From Aphidius gifuensis (lineage: Eukaryota > Arthropoda > Insecta > Hymenoptera > Braconidae), in the NCBI RefSeq assembly GCF_014905175.1, contig NC_057789.1, positions 25,726,555 to 25,790,554 of the forward strand: a stretch of 64,000 bases of DNA, in the 5' to 3' direction. The translations under genes and the position numbers were made by a program. Below are positions 1-11,440 of this stretch, piece by piece (the stretch's first letter is position 1; the number at the start of each line of letters is the position of its first letter). The notes under the pieces were generated by a model. The model was not told the origin of the DNA and made no database searches. It saw only the letters and a program-made list of their open reading frames with translations.

Positions 1-3000
1 AAATTTTACTTGAATGTAAAATTTAATTTTCTTTCAACTGGAAAATATTTAAATTAATATACATTAAAAATTCAAGAAAAAAATTTTAATAATTAATTTT
101 TTTAACTTAATTATTGTCATTTTATTTTTTAAATAAATAATCATTTTTTAAATAATTTATTAGGGTTACTTTTTGTTATTCTGAGATCATAATAAAGTGG
201 CAGTTATGTTTGAAAAACTTTTCAATCTTCAGTAGAATTTTTTATAGAGGGTTAAATACATATATATAAACTTTAGTTTTTTAGTATTCACGCAAAGCTG
301 GGTTATCGGCTAGTAAAATTTGTCATTTGATTTATTATTTTTTTGAATTTTATTTTTATGTTATTCAATAAAAATAAAATTCAAAAAAAAGTAAAATTTT
401 TTTATTTTAATTAAAATTATTTCAACAATTTATTTATCATTAATAAATTTGAAAAAAATTTGCAATTTAATATTTTTCATTATTTTTAAGTCTTCACATA
501 TTTTATCAATTTTACGACAATTTTATTTTAAAAAATTTTTATTTTGCATAATATTAACGTACATTATTATTATTAATTTTTTTCACTTTATCAAGACTAA
601 TATTATAATGATTAAGCTTTTTTATAACGTCCAAACTTAATTCAATTTTATTTTTTTTCATACTAAAAATAAAAAAAAAAAAATGTAAAACTCATTATTT
701 TTCTTATTTTCAAAATAATGCTTGTACAGATATTTATAATCTAAAAAAATTAAAATTAAATATAAAAGACATTATTTTGCAGTTAAATATCTTGTTAATG
801 ATCTTTGAATTTTAAAATTATCATTATAAATTCATGATTTTTACTTTATTAATATTCAAGTATTTATAAGTAAATAAAGTGTTTATCAATTCATTTTAGT
901 TGAATAGTCAGTCCTCGTTGTGTACCGCAATTAACGTTGCTTAATTGTTCACTCGTTGATGAGCAGTTGAGTTTAGACTTTAGTTTTAAGGGTTAAAAAT
1001 ATTAATGACAATTTTAATCATTTTTATTATGTTTGCAACAACTTATTAATGTGTCATATTAAATTCCTTTTTATAACATACCATTAAATTTTAGCTGTAT
1101 AAATATTGTTAAAATTTAACTAATCGATTGCTCAATAATATTAATTTTCATTTTATATATTTATTATTGTAAATAAATTTTTTTTTTTTTTTTTGATATA
1201 GCTTGGGTTTAATATACTTGATGACAAACATGGCTATAATTATTTCATGGAGTAAATACAGAGTAAATATACAAAATGCCATTTTCAAACACTGTCAATG
1301 TAATTTTTTATTTTTTTTATTTAACAACCAGAATTATAGCCCTTTTTTTTTTTAACGATGTTTCTCTATGGTTTATTAACTTAACGACCTGATCGTTAAC
1401 TTTGCCTTTATTGGATTTGACCATATGACTTGTTTCATGGCTATTGAAATAATATTGCTGGAAAATAAAATATATATTGTAATTTTGTAAAATTTAATTT
1501 ACAGTAAATTATTTTAGGGAGAGACACAAAAAAAAAAATGATATATATAAATTAGTTATTGAAGAGAGTATATATAGTTTTTTTATTTTAAATTTATAGT
1601 GTGAATTTAGAGTATTGAGGGTTGAAAAAAAAGTCGTGATGTTCATGTAGGCTGTCACCTTTGAATGTTCAACAAACAAGGGTTGGACTCTCCCTCACTG
1701 AGGGTTGGGTTAATAATTTGTGGGTTACGAGACAAACTAATGAGATCTGTAATTTCCACAGTCATGTACACTCCCATTTTTATATTTCATTCCTTATACA
1801 GATATATATTTACACCAGTTTTTTATACTTTTTACCAACTCATATCTTTCCAACAAGTATAAATTTGATGAAATGAAAAAATAAAAAAAATAACAGAACT
1901 AGATTATTAATTTCAATTGAATGAATAATTTTTTTGATGTCTTTAATTTTATTTTTCAAAGTTGAATATTTTTCCTCAATTGGAACTTGATGAATACAAA
2001 AATATATGTAATAAAAATATACAGCATAAAGGAAAATATGTATTATTAAAAACAAATTGTAATCTTTGAAATTGATAGACAGAAAAGTTGTAGAAAACAT
2101 TGATTTGAAATGACAGATGACACAAAGTATGACAACTATGATCTCAATTATTTAAATGAACTTGTTTGACAGTATTTGAACACTCAAAATGAGTTGTTAT
2201 TACTAGATATCTTGTTAGTTGTTTGACCATTTAAAATTGCAATTTATGATTAAAAAAAAAACAAATCGAGTACAAAATAATGGTGTCTTCTTTTAGTATT
2301 GTATATCGAGTAAATTTTAGTAAACATTTCAAATAATTTTATCATTTCGTTTGTTGAAAAAATAAACATTAAATAATTCATTTGAGTTTTTAACATTATT
2401 CTAGCACCTTATTGACTCGTTTATAAATGAAATTTTCTACAATTGGCGTCTTTTTCGAGGATCTTCTTCAGCTAGGATTCTCAAAGTCAATTGATTGCAC
2501 TTAAGTATCTCGTGTACATATATACCAAGTCACAAGAAAACACACATACATATACATATGTCAGCAAAAAAGGCACTCAACATCTCAGCATGTGACCATT
2601 TAGAAATAAATAAGAAAAATGAAATAAAAACAAAAATAGTAGGGTGCTTTCTATCATGCCACCATGTCTATATATATTTTTATATTTTTTTTTCGTTATA
2701 TATACATCAAATCCAATAAATGATCAAATCAAAAAGAGAAAAAAAACTTTGATACAAAATAGTATACCAATTTCTTGAAAAAGGTTCTTGAAAATCAACA
2801 GTTGATTCCAGCTGCTCGACATTATAATTTTTGTACATACCATAAAATATATTGAAGTTTTATTTTGGTATTTTTTATAAAGGGTAAAATAAATTCATGG
2901 CAAAATGATGAAGAAAAAAAATAATAGAGTCACTATTTGGAGTGAGAAAAAGAATATAAAATGATGAAAGAGAAAAGTGAAGATGAAGAAGAAAATGAAG

Positions 3001-3125
3001 CTTGTAAAAAATGAAAAATAAAGAATAAAAATGGAATATGGAGTATTGCTAGAAGACAGAACCTCTTTCAGCTTTATTTATTTTTTTTTTTTGTTATTTC
3101 TTTCTTCTTGAGTTTATCCATTGCA
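1..3125. other. AT-rich non-coding DNA, no gene seen
   Basis: Long runs of A and T with stop codons in every frame. The only open stretches are short and rich in F, I, Y and K, as expected from base composition. A less AT-rich patch lies at about 1625-1775, and another at about 905-980. A T-rich tract at about 3080-3125 ends in a splice-acceptor-like TTGCAG just before 3126. Confidence 0.6.
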
Positions 3126-3317
3126 GGTCGTATCTCATCGTGGCACCACCTTTAACTAGTTCTTGGATAGAAAAACGAGTAGGCGAGCCAGGAGGTCGAT
3201 GGATCCAGCGATTCTATTTTACTAACCGAAAGAATTTTGACGTGAATCTTCATCATCTACACCAAGCTACGAAACTATTTTTTTTTTTCCAATATACAGT
3301 TTATATTCTTAAACTTA
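3126..3317 (+). other. GC-richer patch on the left edge of the satellite
   Basis: This roughly 190-bp patch is much less AT-rich than its surroundings. It follows a long T-rich stretch ending in a good acceptor (ATCCATTGCAG) and runs straight into the first 143-bp satellite unit at 3318. One plus frame is open from an ATG at 3140 to 3334 (64 codons), but the last part is low complexity and enters the repeat. No clear donor and no recognisable domain were seen. It could be an exon remnant, part of the sequence from which the satellite arose, or a conserved non-coding element. I cannot choose between these. Confidence 0.3.
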
Positions 3318-5347
3318 CGCAGGAGGTGATCTAGAAATAAAATAAAATACCTCTTTGCCTGTTCTATGATCCTGTTAAAAAATTAAGGTCGCCACTATTT
3401 TTTTTCTCATTGATTTTGAAGAAATAAAATTTATTTTTGAAATATCAGGAGAGCAGGTAACGCAGGAGGTGAACTAGAAATTGTACAAAATACCTCTTCG
3501 CTCATTCTATGATCCTGTTAAAAAATTAAGGTCGCCACTATTTTTTTTCTCATTGATTTTGAAGAAATAAAATTTATTTTTGAAATATCAGGAGAGCAGG
3601 CAACGCAGGAGGTGAACTAGAAATAAAATAAAATACCTCTTTGCCTGTTCTATGATCCTGTTAAAAAATTAAGGTCGCCACTATTTTTTTTCTCATTAAT
3701 TTTGAAGAAATAAAATTTATTTTTGAAATATCAGGAGAGCAGGCAACGCAGGAGGTGAACTAGAAATAAAATAAAATACCTCTTTGCCTGTTCTATGATC
3801 CTGTTAAAAAATTAATGCCGCCACTATTTTTTTTCTAATTGATTTTAAAGAAATAAAATTTATTTTTGAAATATCAGGAGAGCAGGTAACGCAGGAGGTG
3901 AACTAGAAATTGTACAAAATACCTCTTCGCTCATTCTATGATCCTGTTGAAAAATTAAGGTCGCCACTATTTTTTTTCTCATTGATTTTGAAGAAATAAA
4001 ATTTATTTTTGAAATATCAGGAGAGCAGGCAACGCAGGAGGTGAACTAGAAATAAAATAAAATACCTCTTTGCCTGTTCTATGATCCTGTTAAAAAATTA
4101 AGGTCGCCACTATTTTTTTTCTCATTAATTTTGAAGAAATAAAATTTATTTTTGAAATATCAGGAGAGCAGGCAACGCAGGAGGTGAACTAGAAATAAAA
4201 TAAAATACCTCTTTGCCTGTTCTATGATCCTGTTAAAAAATTAATGCCGCCACTATTTTTTTTCTTATTGAATTTTGAAAAATAAAATTTATTTTTAAAA
4301 TATCAGGAGAGCAGGTAACGCAGGAGGTGAACTAGAAATTGTACAAAATACCTCTTCGCTCATTCTATGATCCTGTTAAAAAATTAAGGTCGCCACTATT
4401 TTTTTTCTCATTGATTTTGAAGAAATAAAATTAATTTTTAAAATATCAGGAGAGCAGGCAACGCAGGAGGTGAACTAGAAATAAAATAAAATACCTCTTT
4501 GCCTGTTCTATGATCCTGTTAAAAAATTAATGCCGCCACTATTTTTTTTCTAATTGATTTTGAAAAAATAAAATTTATTTTTGAAATATCAGGAGAGCAG
4601 GCAACGCAGGAGGTGAACTAGAAATTGTACAAAATACCTCTTTGCCTGTTCTATGATCCTGTTAAAAAATTAATGTCGCCACTATTTTTTTTCTTATTGA
4701 ATTTTAAAGAAATAAAATTTATTTTTAAAATATCAGGAGAGCAGGCAACGCAGGAGGTGAACTAGAAATAAAATAAAATACCTCTTTGCCTGTTCTATGA
4801 TCCTGTTAAAAAATTAATGCCGCCACTATTTTTTTTCTAATTGATTTTGAAAAAATAAAATTTATTTTTGAAATATCAGGAGAGCAGGCAACGCAGGAGG
4901 TGAACTAGAAATTGTACAAAATACCTCTTTGCCTGTTCTATGATCCTGTTAAAAAATTAATGTCGCCACTATTTTTTTTCTTATTGAATTTTAAAGAAAT
5001 AAAATTTATTTTTAAAATATCAGGAGAGCAGGCAACGCAGGAGGTGAACTAGAAATAAAATAAAATACCTCTTTGCCTGTTCTATGATCCTGTTAAAAAA
5101 TTAAGGTCGCCACTATTTTTTTTCTCATTGAATTTTGAAAAATAAAATTTATTTTTAAAATATCAGGAGAGCAGGTAACGCAGGAGGTGAACTAGAAATA
5201 AAATAAAATACCTCTTTGCCTGTTCTATGATCCTGTTAAAAAATTAATGCCGCCACTATTTTTTTTCTAATTGATTTTAAAGAAATAAAATTTAATTTTT
5301 GAAATATCAGGAGAGCAGGTAACGCAGGAGGTGAACTAGAAATTGTA

Positions 5348-5356
5348 CAAAATACC
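5348..5356 (+). repeat. 9-bp target-site duplication, left copy
   Basis: CAAAATACC lies directly left of the inserted element and is repeated at 5965-5973. Uninterrupted satellite units contain this word only once at the same place, so the duplication was made by the insertion. Confidence 0.9.
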
Positions 5357-5964
5357 CATGGTAGAAATACTACAGGTATGGCAGTGCGCAGCCTGGTTTG
5401 GCCGCTGTGAATCGACCAATCAAAAGATCGCCTTCTCGCCACAAAAATGGAAGACTTTATGCGCGCGCGATACAAATTTGTTAAGAAAATTTTCAAGTTT
5501 TTTTTAAATTTTTCAAAAGTTATCATATTTATTCAACTAGATTTGGTATATTTTATAATGATTCACATACATCAAAACTAAAAATTAATTATTTATATTA
5601 AATAAATAAATCCAAGTATAATAAATACAACACAACCTCCATTGTTTGTGGCATAAAAAAAACAACAATAATGAAAATATTATAATTTATTTGTTAAACT
5701 GTCTTGGTTTTTTTATTTTTCTGATTTTTTATAAACATGCTCCACATATATTTATTAGTATTTACAACAATATATTGTTATATATAAAAAATAGTTGTCA
5801 AAACAGTATGTTAAAGAGAGAGGCTCTTATAATAGAGATTGCGTGTTAGAAAGAAAAGCAAAACAGCTCGATGGCGCGTTGTTGATTGGTTGAAAAAATA
5901 AGGCTGCGCAGAACGCGACGAAAAAAGCATGGACTACTGCCATACCTGTAGTACTTCTACCATG
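5357..5964. mobile_element. 608-bp non-autonomous DNA transposon (MITE-like)
   Basis: The element begins CATGGTAGAA and ends TTCTACCATG. Its terminal 28 bp (5357-5384 and 5937-5964) are inverted repeats with one mismatch. Partial inverted similarity continues inward, with TGCGCAGCCT on the left matching AGGCTGCGCA on the right. It interrupts a single satellite unit and is flanked by the perfect 9-bp duplication CAAAATACC. The inside has no transposase-length reading frame. The longest open stretches are a minus-strand one at 5236-5526, which runs out of the element into the satellite, and a 67-codon plus-strand one at 5646-5849; neither is recognisable. A 9-bp duplication is typical of Mutator-like elements, whereas hAT and P elements make 8 bp. 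The family assignment is therefore inference from duplication length only. Transposition would need an enzyme supplied from elsewhere. Confidence 0.9.
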
Positions 5965-5973
5965 CAAAATACC
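5965..5973 (+). repeat. 9-bp target-site duplication, right copy
   Basis: CAAAATACC immediately follows the right inverted repeat, after which the satellite unit resumes (CTCTTCGCTC). Confidence 0.9.
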
Positions 5974-8900
5974 TCTTCGCTCATTCTATGATCCTGTTAA
6001 AAAATTAAGGTCGCCACTATTTTTTTTCTCATTGATTTTGAAGAAATAAAATTTATTTTTGAAATATCAGGAGAGCAGGCAACGCAGGAGGTGAACTAGA
6101 AATAAAATAAAATACCTCTTTGCCTGTTCTATGATCCTGTTAAAAAATTAATGCCGCCACTATTTTTTTTCTTATTGAATTTTGAAAAATAAAATTTATT
6201 TTTAAAATATCAGGAGAGCAGGTAACGCAGGAGGTGAACTAGAAATTGTACAAAATACCTCTTCGCTCATTCTATGATCCTGTTGAAAAATTAAGGTCGC
6301 CACTATTTTTTTTCTCATTGATTTTGAAGAAATAAAATTAATTTTTAAAATATCAGGAGAGCAGGCAACGCAGGAGGTGAACTAGAAATAAAATAAAATA
6401 CCTCTTTGCCTGTTCTATGATCCTGTTAAAAAATTAATGCCGCCACTATTTTTTTTCTAATTGATTTTAAAGAAATAAAATTTAATTTTTGAAATATCAG
6501 GAGAGCAGGTAACGCAGGAGGTGAACTAGAAATTGTACAAAATACCTCTTCGCTCATTCTATGATCCTGTTAAAAAATTAAGGTCGCCACTATTTTTTTT
6601 CTCATTGATTTTGAAGAAATAAAATTTATTTTTGAAATATCAGGAGAGCAGGCAACGCAGGAGGTGAACTAGAAATAAAATAAAATACCTCTTTGCCTGT
6701 TCTATGATCCTGTTAAAAAATTAAGGTCGCCACTATTTTTTTTCTCATTAATTTTGAAGAAATAAAATTTATTTTTGAAATATCAGGAGAGCAGGCAACG
6801 CAGGAGGTGAACTAGAAATAAAATAAAATACCTCTTTGCCTGTTCTATGATCCTGTTAAAAAATTAATGTCGCCACTATTTTTTTTCTTATTGAATTTTG
6901 AAAAATAAAATTTATTTTTAAAATATCAGGAGAGCAGGTAACGCAGGAGGTGAACTAGAAATTGTACAAAATACCTCTTCGCTCATTCTATGATCCTGTT
7001 AAAAAATTAAGGTCGCCACTATTTTTTTTCTCATTGATTTTGAAGAAATAAAATTAATTTTTAAAATATCAGGAGAGCAGGCAACGCAGGAGGTGAACTA
7101 GAAATAAAATAAAATACCTCTTTGCCTGTTCTATGATCCTGTTAAAAAATTAATGCCGCCACTATTTTTTTTCTCATTGAATTTTGAAAAATAAAATTTA
7201 TTTTTGAAATATCAGGAGAGCAGGCAACGCAGGAGGTGAACTAGAAATTGTACAAAATACCTCTTTGCCTGTTCTATGATCCTGTTAAAAAATTAATGTC
7301 GCCACTATTTTTTTTCTTATTGAATTTTAAAGAAATAAAATTTATTTTTAAAATATCAGGAGAGCAGGCAACGCAGGAGGTGAACTAGAAATAAAATAAA
7401 ATACCTCTTTGCCTGTTCTATGATCCTGTTAAAAAATTAAGGTCGCCACTATTTTTTTTCTCATTGAATTTTGAAAAATAAAATTTATTTTTAAAATATC
7501 AGGAGAGCAGGTAACGCAGGAGGTGAACTAGAAATAAATTAAAATACCTCTTTGCCTGTTCTATGATCCTGTTAAAAAATTAATGCCGCCACTATTTTTT
7601 TTCTAATTGATTTTAAAGAAATAAAATTTATTTTTGAAATATCAGGAGAGCAGGTAACGCAGGAGGTGAACTAGAAATTGTACAAAATACCTCTTCGCTC
7701 ATTCTATGATCCTGTTAAAAAATTAAGGTCGCCACTATTTTTTTTCTCATTGATTTTGAAGAAATAAAATTTATTTTTGAAATATCAGGAGAGCAGGCAA
7801 CGCAGGAGGTGAACTAGAAATAAAATAAAATACCTCTTTGCCTGTTCTATGATCCTGTTAAAAAATTAAGGTCGCCACTATTTTTTTTCTCATTAATTTT
7901 GAAGAAATAAAATTTATTTTTGAAATATCAGGAGAGCAGGCAACGCAGGAGGTGAACTAGAAATAAAATAAAATACCTCTTTGCCTGTTCTATGATCCTG
8001 TTAAAAAATTAATGCCGCCACTATTTTTTTTCTTATTGAATTTTGAAAAATAAAATTTATTTTTGAAATATTAGGAGAGCAGGTAACGCAGGAGGTGAAC
8101 TAGAAATAAATTAAAATACCTCTTTGCCTGTTCTATGATTCTGTTAAAAAATTAATGCCGCCACTATTTTTTTTCTAATTGATTTTAAAGAAATAAAATT
8201 TATTTTTGAAATATCAGGAGAGCAGGTAACGCAGGAGGTGAACTAGAAATTGTACAAAATACCTCTTCGCTCATTCTATGATCCTGTTAAAAAATTAAGG
8301 TCGCCACTATTTTTTTTCTCATTGATTTTGAAGAAATAAAATTTATTTTTAAAATATCAGGAGAGCAGGTAACGCAGGAGGTGAACTAGAAATTGTACAA
8401 AATACCTCTTTGCCTGTTCTATGATCCTGATAAAAAATTAAGGTCGCCACTATTTTTTTTCTCATTGATTTTGAAGAAATAAATTTATTTTTAAAATATG
8501 AGGAGAGCAGGTAACGCAGGAGGTGAACTATAAATTGTACAAAATACCTCTTTGCCTGTTCTATGATCCTGTTAAAAAAATTAATGTCGCCACTATTTTT
8601 TTTTCTTATTGAATTTTAAAGAAATAAAATTTATTTTTGAAATATCAGGAGAGCAGGCAACGCAGGAGGTGAACTAGAAATAAAATAAAATACCTCTTTG
8701 CCTGTTCTATGATCCTGTTAAAAAATTAAGGTCGCCACTATTTTTTTTCTCATTAATTTTGAAGAAATAAAATTTATTTTTGAAATATCAGGAGAGCAGG
8801 CAACGCAGGAGGTGAACTAGAAATAAAATAAAATACCTCTTTGCCTGTTCTATGATCCTGTTAAAAAATTAATGCCGCCACTATTTTTTTTCTAATTGAT

Positions 8901-11440
8901 TTTGAAAAAATAAAATTTATTTTTGAAATATCAGGAGAGCAGGCAACGCAGGAGGTGAACTAGAAATTGTACAAAATACCTCTTTGCCTGTTCTATGATC
9001 CTGTTAAAAAATTAATGTCGCCACTATTTTTTTTCTTATTGAATTTTAAAGAAATAAAATTTATTTTTAAAATATCAGGAGAGCAGGCAACGCAGGAGGT
9101 GAACTAGAAATAAAATAAAATACCTCTTTGCCTGTTCTATGATCCTGTTAAAAAATTAATGCCGCCACTATTTTTTTTCTAATTGATTTTGAAAAAATAA
9201 AATTTATTTTTGAAATATCAGGAGAGCAGGCAACGCAGGAGGTGAACTAGAAATTGTACAAAATACCTCTTTGCCTGTTCTATGATCCTGTTAAAAAATT
9301 AATGTCGCCACTATTTTTTTTCTTATTGAATTTTAAAGAAATAAAATTTATTTTTAAAATATCAGGAGAGCAGGTAACGCAGGAGGTGAACTAGAAATAA
9401 AATAAAATACCTCTTTGCCTGTTCTATGATCCTGTTAAAAAATTAAGGTCGCCACTATTTTTTTTCTCATTGAATTTTGAAAAATAAAATTTATTTTTAA
9501 AATATCAGGAGAGCAGGTAACGCAGGAGGTGAACTAGAAATAAAATAAAATACCTCTTTGCCTGTTCTATGATCCTGTTAAAAAATTAATGCCGCCACTA
9601 TTTTTTTTCTAATTGATTTTAAAGAAATAAAATTTAATTTTTGAAATATCAGGAGAGCAGGTAACGCAGGAGGTGAACTAGAAATTGTACAAAATACCTC
9701 TTCGCTCATTCTATGATCCTGTTAAAAAATTAAGGTCGCCACTATTTTTTTTCTCATTGATTTTGAAGAAATAAAATTTATTTTTGAAATATCAGGAGAG
9801 CAGGCAACGCAGGAGGTGAACTAGAAATAAAATAAAATACCTCTTTGCCTGTTCTATGATCCTGTTAAAAAATTAAGGTCGCCACTATTTTTTTTCTAAT
9901 TGATTTTAAAGAAATAAAATTTATTTTTGAAATATCAGGAGAGCAGGTAACGCAGGAGGTGAACTAGAAATAAAATAAAATACCTCTTTGCCTGTTCTAT
10001 GATCCTGTTAAAAAATTAATGCCGCCACTATTTTTTTTCTCATTGAATTTTGAAAAATAAAATTTATTTTTAAAATATCAGGAGAGCAGGTAACGCAGGA
10101 GGTGAACTAGAAATTGTACAAAATACCTCTTCGCTCATTCTATGATCCTGTTAAAAAATTAAGGTCGCCACTATTTTTTTTCTCATTGATTTTGAAGAAA
10201 TAAAATTAATTTTTAAAATATCAGGAGAGCAGGCAACGCAGGAGGTGAACTAGAAATAAAATAAAATACCTCTTTGCCTGTTCTATGATCCTGTTAAAAA
10301 ATTAATGCCGCCACTATTTTTTTTCTAATTGATTTTAAAGAAATAAAATTTATTTTTGAAATATCAGGAGAGCAGGTAACGCAGGAGGTGAACTGGAAAT
10401 TGTACAAAATACCTCTTCGCTCATTCTATGATCCTGTTAAAAAATTAAGGTCGCCACTATTTTTTTTCTCATTGTTTTTCAAGAAATAAAATTTATTTTT
10501 GAAATATCAGGAGAGCAGGAATTGCAGGAGGTGCACTAGAAATAAAATAAAATACCTCTTTGCCTGTTCTATGATCCTGTTAAAAAATTAAGGTCGCCAC
10601 TAGTTTTTATCTCATTAATTTTGAAGAAATAAAATTTATTTTGAAATATCAGGAGAGCAGGAATTGCAGGAGGTGCACTAGAAATGAAATAAAATACCTC
10701 TTTGCCTGTTCTATGATCCTGTTAAAAAATTAATGTCGCCACTATTTTTTTTCTCATTGTTTTTCAAGAAATAAAATTTATTTTTGAAATATCAGGAGAG
10801 CAGGTAACGCAGGAGGTGAACTGGGAATTGTACAAAATACCTCTTCGCTCATTCTATGATCCTGTTAAAAAATTAAGGTCGCCACTATTTTTTCTAATTT
10901 ATTTTGAAGAAATAAAATTAATTTTTTAAATATCAGGAGAGCAGGTAACTCAGGAGGTGAACTAGAAATAAAATAAAATACCTCTTTGCCTGTTCTATGA
11001 TCCTGTTAAAAAATTAATGTCGCCACTATTTTTTTTCTAATTGATTTCAATAAAATAAAATTTATTTTTGAAATATCAGGAGAGCAGGTAACGCAGGAGG
11101 TGAACTAGAAATTGTACAAAATACCTCTTTGCCTGTTCTATGATCCTGTTAAAAAAATTAATGTCGCCACTATTTTTTTTTCTTATTGAATTTTAAAGAA
11201 ATAAAATTTATTTTTGAAATATCAGGAGAGCAGGCAACGCAGGAGGTGAACTAGAAATAAATTAAAATACCTCTTTGCCTGTTCTATGATCCTGTTAAAA
11301 AATTAATGTCGCCACTATTTTTTTTCTAATTGATTTTAAAGAAATAAAATTTATTTTTAAAATATCAGGAAAGCAGGTAACGCAGGAGGTGAACTAGACA
11401 TTAAATTAAATACTTCTTCGTTTGTTCTATGATCCTGTTC

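Larger units (their letters stand above)
3318..11440 (+). repeat. 143-bp satellite array, about 53 head-to-tail units
   Basis: Successive units beginning CGCAGGAGGTGAACTAGAA start at 3318, 3461, 3604, 3747, 3890 and 4033, exactly 143 bp apart. The last clear start is at 11381. Subtracting the 617 bp added by the inserted element gives about 53 units. Two main types alternate: one with AAATTGTACAAAATACC followed by TCGCTCATTC, the other with AATAAAATAAAATACC followed by TTGCCTGTTC. Further variants differ at AAGGTCGCC, AATGCCGCC or AATGTCGCC. The first stretch approximates a repeating order of three units (A-B-B), a higher-order structure. Each unit carries dyads: TTGCCTGTTCT near the start can pair with AGAGCAGGCAA at the end, and GGAGGT can pair with ACCTCT. 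The last units (from about 10490) are more diverged, as is common at array edges. No unique spacers separate the units, so it is not a CRISPR array, and stops occur in all frames. Confidence 0.97.

Noticed and set aside
3318..11440. CRISPR-like regular array
   Set aside because: The units are contiguous 143-bp copies without unique spacers, in eukaryotic DNA and without cas genes. It is a satellite.
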